64,000 bases of DNA. Source: Chromatium weissei (GTDB lineage: Bacteria > Pseudomonadota > Gammaproteobacteria > Chromatiales > Chromatiaceae). The stretch is taken from positions 856,945 through 920,944 of the forward strand of contig NZ_NRRR01000001.1 in NCBI RefSeq assembly GCF_016583765.1. The letters run 5' to 3'. The position numbers and the translations under genes were made by a program. Below, one piece after another: positions 27,726 through 36,520 of the stretch. The notes under the pieces were generated by a model that was not told where the DNA came from, ran no database searches, and saw nothing but the letters and a program-made list of their open reading frames with translations. How positions within the stretch are numbered: the first letter of the stretch is position 1; every line of letters begins with the position of its first letter.

Positions 27726-28910
27726 TCAATCAAGCGATTGATAATAATCCATTAAAATCTGTGCCACTTCTGGACGCGAAAACTCCGGTGGCGGCGCAAT
27801 TCCGCTACCGAGTAATTCCCGCACTCGCGTGCCCGACAGCAATACAAAATCATCTTTGGTATGGTCTGGCGCTTCACACATCATCACCACGCGATTGAGT
27901 TTTTTGGAATACGCAGTGTGATCGGCTTTGAAGATTTCAATCTGTAGTGCATTCGCTGGTAATTCATCAAAAATCGTTTGCGCATCGAATGCACCGTAAT
28001 AATCACCAACACCGGCGTGATCGCGTCCAATAATGAAATGCGTCGCGCCCATATTCTGCCGAAAATACGCATGTAATACGGCTTCTCGCGGTCCGGCATA
28101 TAGCATATCAAAGCCGTAACCGGTGACCATGGCGCTATTGGGTGGAAAATAGAGTTCAACCATTTTGCGAATTGACGCATCACGCACTGGCGCGGGAATA
28201 TCGCCGGGTTTTAATTTGCCCAGCAGCATGTGAATGACCAAACCATCGCAATTCAATCGCTGCATTGCCATGTGACACAGTTCTTCATGCGCAAGGTGCA
28301 TCGGATTACGGGTTTGAAAGGCGACCACACGCTGCCAACCGCGCTCGGCGATTTCATTGCGAATCTCAACCGCAGTGCGAAAGGTGTCGGGAAAATCTGT
28401 TTGAAAATACGAGAAATTCAGCACCTGAATCGGTCCAGAAATCGCGTATTGACCTTGACTATTGAATGCAGCAACGCCGGGATGCGCCGCGTCCTGTGTG
28501 CGATACACCTGTTCAGTCATCAGCGTCATCAGCTCCGCGCTGACCTCCTCAATTGCCGTGACATCCATGATCGCAAGCACTGGATTTCCTTCAACATTCG
28601 GATCACGCAGCGCAATGCGGCGAGCACTGCCGATGGCGCTTAAATCGTGAATTAAACATAACAATGGCACTGGAAAAAAACGTCCGTCGGTCAGACGCAT
28701 CGTTTGTGCCACGCTGACGGCATCGGCGACAGTCATAAAACCAGCCAGCGGACTGAAATAACCCGCACCGAGCATCACGGCATTGCCCGCTGCTTGTGAG
28801 CTGATAATGACGGATGGCAGCGTTTCGGCTTCATGTTGCAGCGCGTGATGCGCATCGGGATCGTAAACAAACAGCGGTTTTAAGGTGTCAGAACCTACGG
28901 GTTTAATCAT
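27726..28910 (-). CDS. sat: Sulfate adenylyltransferase (ATP sulfurylase)
   Basis: 394 residues from ATG 28910, chosen because GAGGAG lies 9 bp upstream; the open frame continues to 28967. Homo-oligomeric Sat family: GFMTVADAVSV, QTRNPMHLAHEELCHMA with the HxxH-like ATP site (about 195-207), GRDHAGVGDYYG, and SGTRVRELL near the end. In purple sulfur bacteria Sat forms sulfate and ATP from APS in the final step of sulfur oxidation; in assimilation it works in reverse. No aprAB neighbours are present to decide between these, though this Sat type is the one used in the oxidative direction in Chromatiaceae. Confidence 0.94.
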   Translation of the reverse strand: MIKPVGSDTLKPLFVYDPDAHHALQHEAETLPSVIISSQAAGNAVMLGAGYFSPLAGFMTVADAVSVAQTMRLTDGRFFPVPLLCLIHDLSAIGSARRIALRDPNVEGNPVLAIMDVTAIEEVSAELMTLMTEQVYRTQDAAHPGVAAFNSQGQYAISGPIQVLNFSYFQTDFPDTFRTAVEIRNEIAERGWQRVVAFQTRNPMHLAHEELCHMAMQRLNCDGLVIHMLLGKLKPGDIPAPVRDASIRKMVELYFPPNSAMVTGYGFDMLYAGPREAVLHAYFRQNMGATHFIIGRDHAGVGDYYGAFDAQTIFDELPANALQIEIFKADHTAYSKKLNRVVMMCEAPDHTKDDFVLLSGTRVRELLGSGIAPPPEFSRPEVAQILMDYYQSLD

Positions 28911-29063
28911 GTGTTGGTGCTCCTCATTCTCGTGAATTATCTGCTCGATTCGTAACGGGCAGTGCAATTGAACCTTATCACGGCAGCCAATTCGGCTTTA
29001 CAAAGTTGTCTTTATGGCAACAATAAAATCACTCACAGTTCCCACGCGATGGATCAATCCGTT

Positions 29064-29279
29064 ATGCCTTATTTTGTGTATCAAATCATGCCTCCGCGCC
29101 AGCTCATGCATTTGCAAACATGTGACAATTATCAAGAAGCGCGCACATTGGTGCGTCAGCGTCGGCAATTGGAAATCGACGCGAAAGTGGAATATCGATT
29201 GATATTTGCGCATCAGCCCGGCGAAGCAGAGAAATTACTTTCCGCTCCGCGAGATGAACGGGTGATTGGTGAAGATTGA
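29064..29279 (+). CDS. Small conserved-looking hypothetical protein beside sat
   Basis: 71 residues from ATG 29064 (MPYFVYQIMPP); ATG 29049 is also possible and the frame is open from 28962. No ribosome site decides between them. The protein is charged, with two helices predicted from RxxxQLEIDAK and EAEKLLSAPRDERVIGED, no signal peptide and no cysteines apart from one. The C-terminal DERVIGED looks like a conserved tail. Divergent from sat and convergent with the transglycosylase. No function is recognised; coding bias and position support it being real. Confidence 0.6.
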   Translation: MPYFVYQIMPPRQLMHLQTCDNYQEARTLVRQRRQLEIDAKVEYRLIFAHQPGEAEKLLSAPRDERVIGED

Positions 29280-29281
29280 CG

Positions 29282-29311
29282 AATGAAAAAAACCGCCTTT
29301 AACGGGCGGTT
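29282..29311 (-). terminator. Terminator overlapping the stop of the transglycosylase gene
   Basis: On the reverse strand AACCGCC pairs with GGCGGTT, followed by TTTTTTTC. The stop codon of the transglycosylase lies inside the stem-loop. Confidence 0.75.
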
Positions 29312-29967
29312 AATAAACTGGCAGGCTGCTCGGCGCGAAAGAATTCCAATACTTTACGGACATAATCTTGTGTTTCTGCATACGGCGGAATTTGTCGACC
29401 GTATTTAATCACCGCACCTTCTCCGGCGTTATAACCCGCCAGCGCCAGCCGCAAATCCTGATCAAACATATTCAATAAATCCCGCAAATACGCTGCTCCA
29501 CCGCGCACATTTTCATGCGGATCAAAGCTATCAGAAACGCGATAACGCGCTGCCGTTCCCGGCATTAACTGCATTAAACCCTGCGCACCTGCTGGCGATA
29601 CCGCTGCTGGGTTATAACCCGATTCAGCGCGAATCACTGCATGAATTAACCCCGGCGACAAACGATAGCGCCGCGCATTCGCCAATACCAAATTGTGTAC
29701 GCTGGCTCGGCGTTCTGTTTGATTTCCTGAAAGCGGACGTGTGGATTGACGCTGCGAACGCATACTGACAATTTGCGGAGTGGAATCGCGTATCAATTTA
29801 TTTGCTTCCCGATGCCATTCTAATTGATAGCGATTGCCTTTTAATGGCGTGTCAGTGAAATACACATTGCCAGTTTGATCGACATATTTATAAATATCTG
29901 CATCAGCGGGCAGTATCCAAAATGCGGCGCTCAATCCCGTCAACATTGCCATGATGGTTCTGCGCAT
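29299..29967 (-). CDS. Lytic transglycosylase with DUF4124 domain
   Basis: 222 residues from ATG 29967, which has GAGGAGAG just upstream; the frame also opens from a TTG at 29988. Signal peptide (about 1-24), then a DUF4124 segment ADIYKYVDQTGNVYFTDTP, then a goose-lysozyme-like SLT domain with the catalytic Glu in VIRAESGYNPAAVSPAGAQGLMQLMPGTA and LALAGYNAGEGAV. It would cut periplasmic peptidoglycan glycan strands. Full length for this small secreted type. Confidence 0.9.
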   Translation of the reverse strand: MRRTIMAMLTGLSAAFWILPADADIYKYVDQTGNVYFTDTPLKGNRYQLEWHREANKLIRDSTPQIVSMRSQRQSTRPLSGNQTERRASVHNLVLANARRYRLSPGLIHAVIRAESGYNPAAVSPAGAQGLMQLMPGTAARYRVSDSFDPHENVRGGAAYLRDLLNMFDQDLRLALAGYNAGEGAVIKYGRQIPPYAETQDYVRKVLEFFRAEQPASLLTAR

Positions 29968-30222
29968 TCGTTCTCTCCTCAAGTTCAATATAGCGATGAA
30001 AAAAATCGCCGATTACATTAAATTAAGTGAATTAAAATAAATGAAATTCGTCATCGCATCATCACAATAAAGACATTGATATGAAAGAGTTGGCTTTTGT
30101 ATCTTTTGTCAAGTCTCAACTGTATAAGAGAATTAACTTTAACGAAGTGTAGCATTGCTTTCTCATGGTTTCTCCCTATAATCGCGCCCTTTGTAAACGT
30201 GACCAAATGTACCGGGGGGAAC

Positions 30223-30750
30223 ATGAATCGACGTTATTTTTTAGGTGCTTTATTGTCTGTTGCTGCAGTACCCGCATTCGCAAAAACAACCTTTGAACGT
30301 CCGCGTCAATTGTCTTTTCACAATCTGCATTCAGATGAACGCATTAGTGTGGTGTATCGCATCGGCGACTATTACCAGCGAGATGCGTTGCAACGACTGA
30401 ATGTCTTTCTGCGCGATTTCCGCACGGGCGATGTCATGCCCATTGATCCGCAGTTGTACGACCTGCTTTACGATGTGAAACATCATCTCGGCGATGCCGA
30501 CGCTCAGTTTGAAGTGGTGAGCGGCTATCGTTCGCCTCAAACCAACACGATGCTGCGTCACGCGTCCGATGGAGTCGCCCGCAACAGTTTCCATTTACGC
30601 GGTCAAGCAGTGGATGTGCGCTTTCCAGATTTGTCGCTGCGTCATCTCCGCGACGCAGCACTTCATCTCAATCGTGGCGGTGTGGGTTATTACCCGCGCT
30701 CCGATTTTGTTCATCTCGACACCGGCAATGTGCGGCATTGGACGGCTTGA
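30223..30750 (+). CDS. YcbK/MepK-like peptidoglycan endopeptidase (DUF882)
   Basis: 175 residues from ATG 30223, with GGGGGGA 5 bp upstream; the longer frame from 30097 is leader. An Arg-Arg signal sequence (NRRYFLGALLSVAAVPAFA) leads to a DUF882/M15-like domain. Zinc-site motifs are SGYRSPQTN, NSFHLRGQAVDVRF and DFVHLDTG. MepK in E. coli cleaves 3-3 peptidoglycan crosslinks; the same is likely here. Next to a lytic transglycosylase gene, reading away from it. Confidence 0.88.
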   Translation: MNRRYFLGALLSVAAVPAFAKTTFERPRQLSFHNLHSDERISVVYRIGDYYQRDALQRLNVFLRDFRTGDVMPIDPQLYDLLYDVKHHLGDADAQFEVVSGYRSPQTNTMLRHASDGVARNSFHLRGQAVDVRFPDLSLRHLRDAALHLNRGGVGYYPRSDFVHLDTGNVRHWTA

Positions 30751-30809
30751 TTTGAGTTGATTTGAATTGAAGTGGCTGCGTCATCACTGCGCATTGAGAT
30801 GCAACCACT

Positions 30810-32633
30810 TCAACTCAGTATTCGAAAAATCACTGTCAAATCCGCAACATCCACTTCAGTCACCGCGAGTTGCAACACCTGATTAAGCGCCATGTCTTCA
30901 CGCGTGCGAATGCGTGTTTCCAGCGCCAGCGTCGGAATCAACACCACGACCTTTCGTTCTTCCAATCCAACCACGACACCTTCACCGCGCCAATCAGGAT
31001 TTTCCTGTAAAAACAGCAATTTCCAATGTTGATTGGAAAACCGCTCGCTGCGCCGAATTGCCACCGTTGCCAAATCGGCTTCACCGCTCCGTTCCATGAT
31101 TTGCTGGGCAGTCAATGGCGTTTGTTCGGTTAACCAAGCACGCAGCTGTTGATGCACCAGCAAATCGGAATAACGCCGCAGCGGACTGATGGCGCGGGTG
31201 TACAGCATCAAGCCAGAACCGGCATGTGGCTCCGGCTCAATCGACAATCGCGTCGGTTTGAAATAACGCCGTCGGGCAAACATTCCAGCTAAATCTGTTG
31301 CTTCGACTCCACCGTCGGGCGCGAGCTGAGTCGCAAATGGAATCGAAAGCGCCAGTTCCACACAACGCCGCGCCACCGCTTCACCCGCCATCAACATCGC
31401 ATCCATCACCAGCCCACGACTGTTGAGTTTTGGCAGCGGACGAATACAAATTTCGCCATCAATCACGCGAATACTCACATCTGGCAATTCCAAACTGGTC
31501 GCGCCAGCCGCCACCCGCCGCGCTCGAAAACGGTTGGTGATCGCGTGCATTTCCGCCAATGGCAATTCATGCAATCGCAACTCGGCTGCTTCGTAACTCA
31601 CGCGCTCCACGCGCACCCAACTGCGGCAAATCTCGATGTCGCTGAGTTCACCCGCCGCATCGCAGCGAAATCCAAATGACAGTGCCGGTGAAATCGGTTG
31701 CAAACCCAGCCCGAGTTGTTCCGTCACGGCTGCCGGCAGCATGTTGATCACGCCTTCCGGTAAATACAGATTTGCGCCGCGTGCTCGCGCCTCACGGTCA
31801 ATTGCGCTGTCGGGTGCAATCAGCGCCGCCACATCCGCGACATGCACCCACAAGCGGTCGCCATCCACACTTATCGCATCATCCGGGTCTTGATTGCCTT
31901 CGTCATCAATGGCATAGGCAGCAAGATGCGTGAAATCAACGCGCTCCTCGTTCGGCAAATTCGGCACGGGTAAATCAGGATCGGTCAGTGGCACGCCGTA
32001 GCGCCGCGAATGCGGATTGTGACGCGGTGACCAGTAACCGACCTTCACCAACATGCGCTGGGCACTGCTCGGCGTTTGCGCATAGTTCAGCGTTTCTAAC
32101 ACGCGACTGTGTTCAATTTGTCCGAGCGCCAGCCGTTCCACTTCAGTCAAACGCGGCGCATCTTCTGCTGTCGGTTGCGCGGCGGTCATTCGCGCCACAA
32201 ATGCTTGCCAATCGCGCTCGGCAGCGGCTTTGGCTTCGCGTTCTGCGCGCTCGCGTTCGATGAACTCGCGAGTGCGAACTTCAATCGCTTGCGGCTGGCC
32301 GGTGAAATACAGCCCTTCGGCGACCTGTTGCCACGTGGCCCACGCGGTGACTGGCGTGAACGCGTCAAACGCCAATTCCGTCAATTCCTGCAACGTGGTT
32401 TCAGTGCCTTCGAGCAATTCCCATGCCGCCATAAATTCGCCCGTTTGCGGAACCAATTCCGCAAGACTGCGCAGCGGGCCCGAATGCAGCAGTTCGATGT
32501 CTTTGGGGCGAACGCGTTTACAGCCGCCGCTAAGTTCAATTTCGATTTTGTCGCCGAGACTCACCACCCGCGCCGGGCGGATTTTATAAAGCACGAGACT
32601 ATCAACGGGAGGATTGACCTGATGTGTCAGCAA
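30810..32633 (-). CDS. RNB-domain exoribonuclease (RNase II-like)
   Basis: 607 residues. The RNB core spans about 215-520, with the catalytic Asp cluster AIDDEGNQDPDDAISVDG, VHVADVAALI, YLPEGVINMLP and SPLRRYSDLLVHQQL. The N-terminal region (1-210) does not look like the cold-shock domains of RNase R, and the C terminus has a short S1-like barrel. It is closer to the RNase II group found in cyanobacteria and sulfur bacteria than to rnr. Starts at ATG 32633 right after the 7-bp repeat array. Confidence 0.85.
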   Translation of the reverse strand: MLTHQVNPPVDSLVLYKIRPARVVSLGDKIEIELSGGCKRVRPKDIELLHSGPLRSLAELVPQTGEFMAAWELLEGTETTLQELTELAFDAFTPVTAWATWQQVAEGLYFTGQPQAIEVRTREFIERERAEREAKAAAERDWQAFVARMTAAQPTAEDAPRLTEVERLALGQIEHSRVLETLNYAQTPSSAQRMLVKVGYWSPRHNPHSRRYGVPLTDPDLPVPNLPNEERVDFTHLAAYAIDDEGNQDPDDAISVDGDRLWVHVADVAALIAPDSAIDREARARGANLYLPEGVINMLPAAVTEQLGLGLQPISPALSFGFRCDAAGELSDIEICRSWVRVERVSYEAAELRLHELPLAEMHAITNRFRARRVAAGATSLELPDVSIRVIDGEICIRPLPKLNSRGLVMDAMLMAGEAVARRCVELALSIPFATQLAPDGGVEATDLAGMFARRRYFKPTRLSIEPEPHAGSGLMLYTRAISPLRRYSDLLVHQQLRAWLTEQTPLTAQQIMERSGEADLATVAIRRSERFSNQHWKLLFLQENPDWRGEGVVVGLEERKVVVLIPTLALETRIRTREDMALNQVLQLAVTEVDVADLTVIFRILS

Positions 32634-32655
32634 AGCGGGAATTTCCTGTTTTTGA

Positions 32656-32720
32656 GTTGGCAGTTTTGAATTTTGAGTTTCAGTTGTCGGTTATCAGTTG
32701 TCAGTTGTCAGTCTGACAAC
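32656..32720. repeat. Tandem 7-bp repeat array (GTTGTCA/TGACAAC family) at end of ABC gene
   Basis: Forward-strand units: GTTGGCA, GTTTTGA, ATTTTGA, a 6-base unit, GTTGTCG, GTTATCA, GTTGTCA, GTTGTCA, then an inverted TGACAAC (32714-32720) making a small palindrome. The stop codon of the ABC ATPase gene (32701-32703) lies inside it. The same family recurs at 33704-33752 and 59824-59851. Confidence 0.75.
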
Positions 32721-34695
32721 TTAAATCGGCGCGAAAACAGCGCACCAGCCGCCCAGCGCCGAACTGCTGCATTTCAGGATAGGCGCGAGCGCAATCAGGC
32801 TCGGCATCGGGACAACGCGGATGAAAATGACAGCCCGGCGGCGGTTGACGCGGTGAAGGCATTTCACCGTCTAATTGAATGACCGAGCGCCGCTGCGTCG
32901 AATCAATCACCGGCACTGCCGAAAGCAGCGCCCGCGTGTACGGATGACGCGAATCGGTGAGTAAATCGGTCACAGCGCCCTGCTCGACGATGCGCCCCAA
33001 ATACATCACCGCCACCGCGTCGGCAAGATAGGCGACGACCGAAACGTTGTGCGTGATGAACAGATACGCCAGCCCCAACCGCTGCTGCAAATCCTTCAAT
33101 AAATTGAGAATTTGCGCCTGCACCGAGACATCCAACGCACTGGTCGGCTCATCGCAAATCAGAATGCGCGGCTCCACCGCCAGCGCCCGCGCAATGCAAA
33201 TGCGCTGACGCTGACCACCGGAAAACTCATGCGGATACCGATTTGCCGCCGCAGCATCAAGCCCAACCAGCGTCAATAATTCGGCAACGCGACGCTCGCG
33301 GTCGGCACGGCGCGGCGCAAGCCCGAGCGCCAGCAACCCTTCGCCAATCACGTCGCCAACCAGCAAACGCGGATTCATCGCAGCGTAAGGGTCTTGAAAA
33401 ATAATCTGAATTTCTTTGCGCAACGGGCGTAATTGGCGCTGCGTCAGTGCGCTTAAATTGTGTTCGCCGTAGCAAATCGTGCCGCCAGTTGGCGCGAGCA
33501 GTTGCAAAATTGCCCTGCCAATTGTGGTTTTACCGCAACCGGATTCACCGACCAGCGCCAGCGTTTGTCCGGCATGAAGATCAAGTGTCACGCCATCCAC
33601 CGCTTTGATTTGCCCGACCGTGCGCCGCAACAGACCGCGCTGAATCGGAAAATGCACTTGTAAATCAGCAACTCGCAACAGCGGAGCTGGTGCAATTTCT
33701 GACTGCCAACTGCCAACTGCCAACTGACAACTCTCAACTACCAACTGACGATGATCGTCAACAAAATGACACCGCGCTCCGTGTTCCGCGTTGCGCATTT
33801 GCCACGGCGGCGGCGTGGTGTGACAAATTTCCCGCGCCATTTGACAGCGATCTGCAAATCGACAGCCGATGAACAGCGTCTTCAGCGGCGGCACGCGTCC
33901 CGCAATCGTCGCCAAACGCTGCTCGCGCTGCGCGGCGCTCGGCAAACTTTCGAGCAGGCGACGACTGTACGGATGCGCGGGCGCGGCGAAAAAGTCGGCA
34001 ACTGGCGCGGTTTCGACGATTTGACCGGCGTACATCACGGCGAGTCGATTTGCCGTTTCTGCGACCACGCCGAGATCGTGGGTAATCAGCAGCAGCGCCA
34101 TGCCGGTCTCGTGCTGCAACCTTTTCAGCAATCGCAACACCTGCGCCTGAATCGTGACATCGAGCGCAGTCGTTGGCTCGTCGGCAATCAGCAGTTGTGG
34201 ATTACCGGCCAGCGCCAGCGCAATCATCACGCGCTGCTTCATGCCACCGGACAGTTGATGCGGATAATCGTGCACACGCAGCACCGAATCGGGAATACCG
34301 ACAGCTTGCAAAAGTTCGATGACTCGCGTCGCCGACAAACTGCCCGCCTCAGCAATCTGCGCTCCAACCGTCAACACCGGATTAAGCGCCGTTTGCGGCT
34401 CCTGAAAAATCATCGCCATTTGACTGCCGCGCACTCGGCGCATCTCCGCCTCAGTCAAATGCAATAAATCCGTTTCACCCAGCCGCACCGTGCCTGCCGT
34501 GATGCGCGCCGCCGGTGGCAATAGCCGCATTAACGCCAATGCAGTCAACGATTTACCGCAACCCGATTCGCCGACCAGCGCCAGCGTTTCGCCCGCGTGA
34601 ACCGTCAAATCAATGCCAGCGACGACCGGCAACGGAGCACTGGCGCTGCCGAGGTTCACCGTCAATCCAGCGATGTCGAGTAACGGCGCGGTCAT
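32701..34695 (-). CDS. Fused two-ATPase oligopeptide-type ABC transporter protein
   Basis: 664 residues with two complete ATPases like DppD plus DppF, the layout of YejF and GsiA. Half 1: GESGCGKS Walker A near 40, LSGGMKQRV signature near 148, LLIADEPTTALD Walker B. Half 2: GESGCGKTTIG near 377, FSGGQRQRI near 480, LICDEPTSALD. Both keep the Oppd/DppF C-terminal zone (CRFADRC, CHFHPRCPDAEPDC). The linker between the halves (about residues 315-330) is encoded by the 7-bp repeat at 33704-33752 and the last few residues and stop by the array at 32656-32720. No permease or binding-protein gene is adjacent. Its substrate, peptides or nickel, is unknown. It overlaps trmJ by 4 bp. Confidence 0.9.
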   Translation of the reverse strand: MTAPLLDIAGLTVNLGSASAPLPVVAGIDLTVHAGETLALVGESGCGKSLTALALMRLLPPAARITAGTVRLGETDLLHLTEAEMRRVRGSQMAMIFQEPQTALNPVLTVGAQIAEAGSLSATRVIELLQAVGIPDSVLRVHDYPHQLSGGMKQRVMIALALAGNPQLLIADEPTTALDVTIQAQVLRLLKRLQHETGMALLLITHDLGVVAETANRLAVMYAGQIVETAPVADFFAAPAHPYSRRLLESLPSAAQREQRLATIAGRVPPLKTLFIGCRFADRCQMAREICHTTPPPWQMRNAEHGARCHFVDDHRQLVVESCQLAVGSWQSEIAPAPLLRVADLQVHFPIQRGLLRRTVGQIKAVDGVTLDLHAGQTLALVGESGCGKTTIGRAILQLLAPTGGTICYGEHNLSALTQRQLRPLRKEIQIIFQDPYAAMNPRLLVGDVIGEGLLALGLAPRRADRERRVAELLTLVGLDAAAANRYPHEFSGGQRQRICIARALAVEPRILICDEPTSALDVSVQAQILNLLKDLQQRLGLAYLFITHNVSVVAYLADAVAVMYLGRIVEQGAVTDLLTDSRHPYTRALLSAVPVIDSTQRRSVIQLDGEMPSPRQPPPGCHFHPRCPDAEPDCARAYPEMQQFGAGRLVRCFRADLSCQTDN
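33704..33752. repeat. In-frame 7-bp tandem repeat encoding the ABC linker
   Basis: Units on the forward strand: TGCCAAC x3, TGACAAC, TCTCAAC, TACCAAC, then a degraded TGACGAT. Six units make 42 bp, so reading frame is kept. The encoded residues (QLVVESCQLAVGSW) link the two ATPase halves. Confidence 0.8.
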
Positions 34696-35450
34696 GACTG
34701 CGGCTGGCGCGGCTGTTTGCGCCCCTCGGCGGCGGTGAGAATGCCGCGCAAAATGTTGATTTCAGTGCGATCTGGGCTGGCGCGATGAAATAAACGACGC
34801 AATCGGCGCATCAATTTGTGCGATTGCGCGGGATCGCCGTAGCCGATGACGTTGAGCGTGTGCGCGAGATGCCCGTGAAAACTTTCCATTTCATCGGCAG
34901 TCGCTAAATCACGCGGTAAATCATGGTGTTGCTCGCCGTGCGCGGCGCGAGCAGTGCGGCGAATTTCGTACGCGAGCACCTGCACGGCGGCGGCCAAATT
35001 GAGCGAGCTGAAATCGGAATTGGTCGGAATGTGCACCAGCGCCTGACATCGCGCCAGTTCGACATTGGATAAGCCAGAACTTTCGCGTCCAAACACCAGC
35101 GCCACTTCGCCATGCGCGGCTTCGGCGAGCAGTTGCTGGGCACAATCGGGCGGTTCGAGCAGTGGCCATTCAACCGTACGCAGACGGGCGCTCGCGCCAA
35201 TCACCAGCCGACAACCCGACAGCGCATCGGGCAGCGTCGCGTGAATGCCAGCGCGTTCGAGCAGATCATCAGCGCCCGAAGCGCGTGCCAGCGCCTCAGC
35301 ATCAACGGCATGTTTGGGCGCGACCAATTCCAGTCGCGTCAGTCCCATCGTTTTCATCGCTCGCGCCACCGCGCCGAGGTTGCCGGAGTGACTGGTTTCG
35401 ACCAGTACGATGCGGATGCGTGCCAGTGCTGTGGTTATTTCGTCTATCAT
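34692..35450 (-). CDS. trmJ: tRNA (cytidine/uridine-32 2'-O) methyltransferase TrmJ
   Basis: 252-residue SPOUT methyltransferase. Motif 1 VLVETSHSGNLGAVARAMKTMGL, motif 2 LVFGRESSGLSNVELARC, motif 3 IPTNSDFSSLNLAAAVQVLAYE. It methylates position 32 of some tRNAs. ATG at 35450 begins 74 bp from the divergent suhB; its end overlaps the ABC gene by 4 bp (ATGA). Confidence 0.93.
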   Translation of the reverse strand: MIDEITTALARIRIVLVETSHSGNLGAVARAMKTMGLTRLELVAPKHAVDAEALARASGADDLLERAGIHATLPDALSGCRLVIGASARLRTVEWPLLEPPDCAQQLLAEAAHGEVALVFGRESSGLSNVELARCQALVHIPTNSDFSSLNLAAAVQVLAYEIRRTARAAHGEQHHDLPRDLATADEMESFHGHLAHTLNVIGYGDPAQSHKLMRRLRRLFHRASPDRTEINILRGILTAAEGRKQPRQPQS

Positions 35451-35523
35451 GGTTCGCTAAATCATCATCAATTGCGCGGTATTTGCCCAATGATACCGCG
35501 ACTGCTACGGACTCCCGTCAATC

Positions 35524-36324
35524 ATGCACCCAAGTTTGAATATCGCCATTCGCGCTGCGCGCAGTGCCGGAAAACTGTTAATGCGTTACTCAGATCGCCT
35601 CGATCAAATTCAAGTCGAATCGAAAAGCCGCAATGATTTTGTCAGTGATATGGATCGCGCTGCCGAGGCCACCATTATTCAAGAATTGCGCAATCGTTTT
35701 CCCGATCACGCCATTCTTGCCGAGGAAAGCGGTGAACAAAATGGCAATAGCGAATATCAATGGATTATTGATCCGCTTGATGGAACCACCAATTATTTAC
35801 ATGGCTTTCCGCAATTCTCGATTTCAATTGCATTGAAATACAGAGGGCAATTGGAATGCGGCGTGGTTTATGACCCGATGCGTGAAGAATTATTTACGGC
35901 TGCTCGCGGTCAGGGTGCGCAATTAAATGATCGTAAATTGCGCGTGGCAACCCGTTCGTCATTAGAAGGCGCGTTAATTGGTACGGGCTTTCCATTTCGT
36001 GATCAGCGTTATATCGACGCTTATTTGGGCATGTTCAAAGCAATGACGTTATCGACTGCGGGTATTCGGCGTCCCGGTTCAGCGGCATTGGATTTGGCTT
36101 ATGTGGCGGCGGGGCGTACGGATGGATTTTGGGAGCTGGGTTTGTCGGAATGGGATTGCGCGGCTGGCGCGCTGCTGATTTTGGAAGCGGGTGGAACGAT
36201 CACGGATTTTGAGGGAAAAAATCGTTTTCTCGAAACGGGCAACATGGTTGCTGGCAATTTCCGTGTTCATCGCGCCATGTTGGAGCTGATTAAACCGCAT
36301 TTAACGGATGGATTGCGGGCGTGA
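35524..36324 (+). CDS. suhB: Inositol-1-monophosphatase SuhB
   Basis: 266 residues. Metal-binding motifs: EESGEQ near 68-73, WIIDPLDGTTNYLHGFP near 82, and WDCAAGALLILEAGG near 212. It acts as an inositol phosphatase and, in gammaproteobacteria, as an rRNA antitermination factor. The trmJ-suhB divergent pairing is conserved in gammaproteobacteria, which supports the name. Confidence 0.94.
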   Translation: MHPSLNIAIRAARSAGKLLMRYSDRLDQIQVESKSRNDFVSDMDRAAEATIIQELRNRFPDHAILAEESGEQNGNSEYQWIIDPLDGTTNYLHGFPQFSISIALKYRGQLECGVVYDPMREELFTAARGQGAQLNDRKLRVATRSSLEGALIGTGFPFRDQRYIDAYLGMFKAMTLSTAGIRRPGSAALDLAYVAAGRTDGFWELGLSEWDCAAGALLILEAGGTITDFEGKNRFLETGNMVAGNFRVHRAMLELIKPHLTDGLRA

Positions 36325-36410
36325 GTTTTAAGTTAAACGATTAAATACAGCGTGTTGATTGCTGCGTTGTCGGTCGTACACATCGAATGCTGGCGCGAAT
36401 GGAATTGCAT

Positions 36411-36437
36411 TAAAGGTTTTCTGGCGTACGCCGTTAG
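36411..36437 (+). promoter_or_regulatory. Sigma-28 (FliA) promoter of flagellin gene
   Basis: TAAAGGTT (36411-36418), 11 bp, GCCGTTAG (36430-36437) matches the flagellar consensus TAAAGTTT-N11-GCCGATAA with exact spacing. It ends 83 bp before the flagellin ATG. Confidence 0.85.
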
Positions 36438-36520
36438 TGGCACTGAACGACCTCTTTTCCCCGGCTCACCGCTTATTGAGTTAGCAGTTTAGCCGCTTTG
36501 ACCACGTTAGGAGAGCAGTC

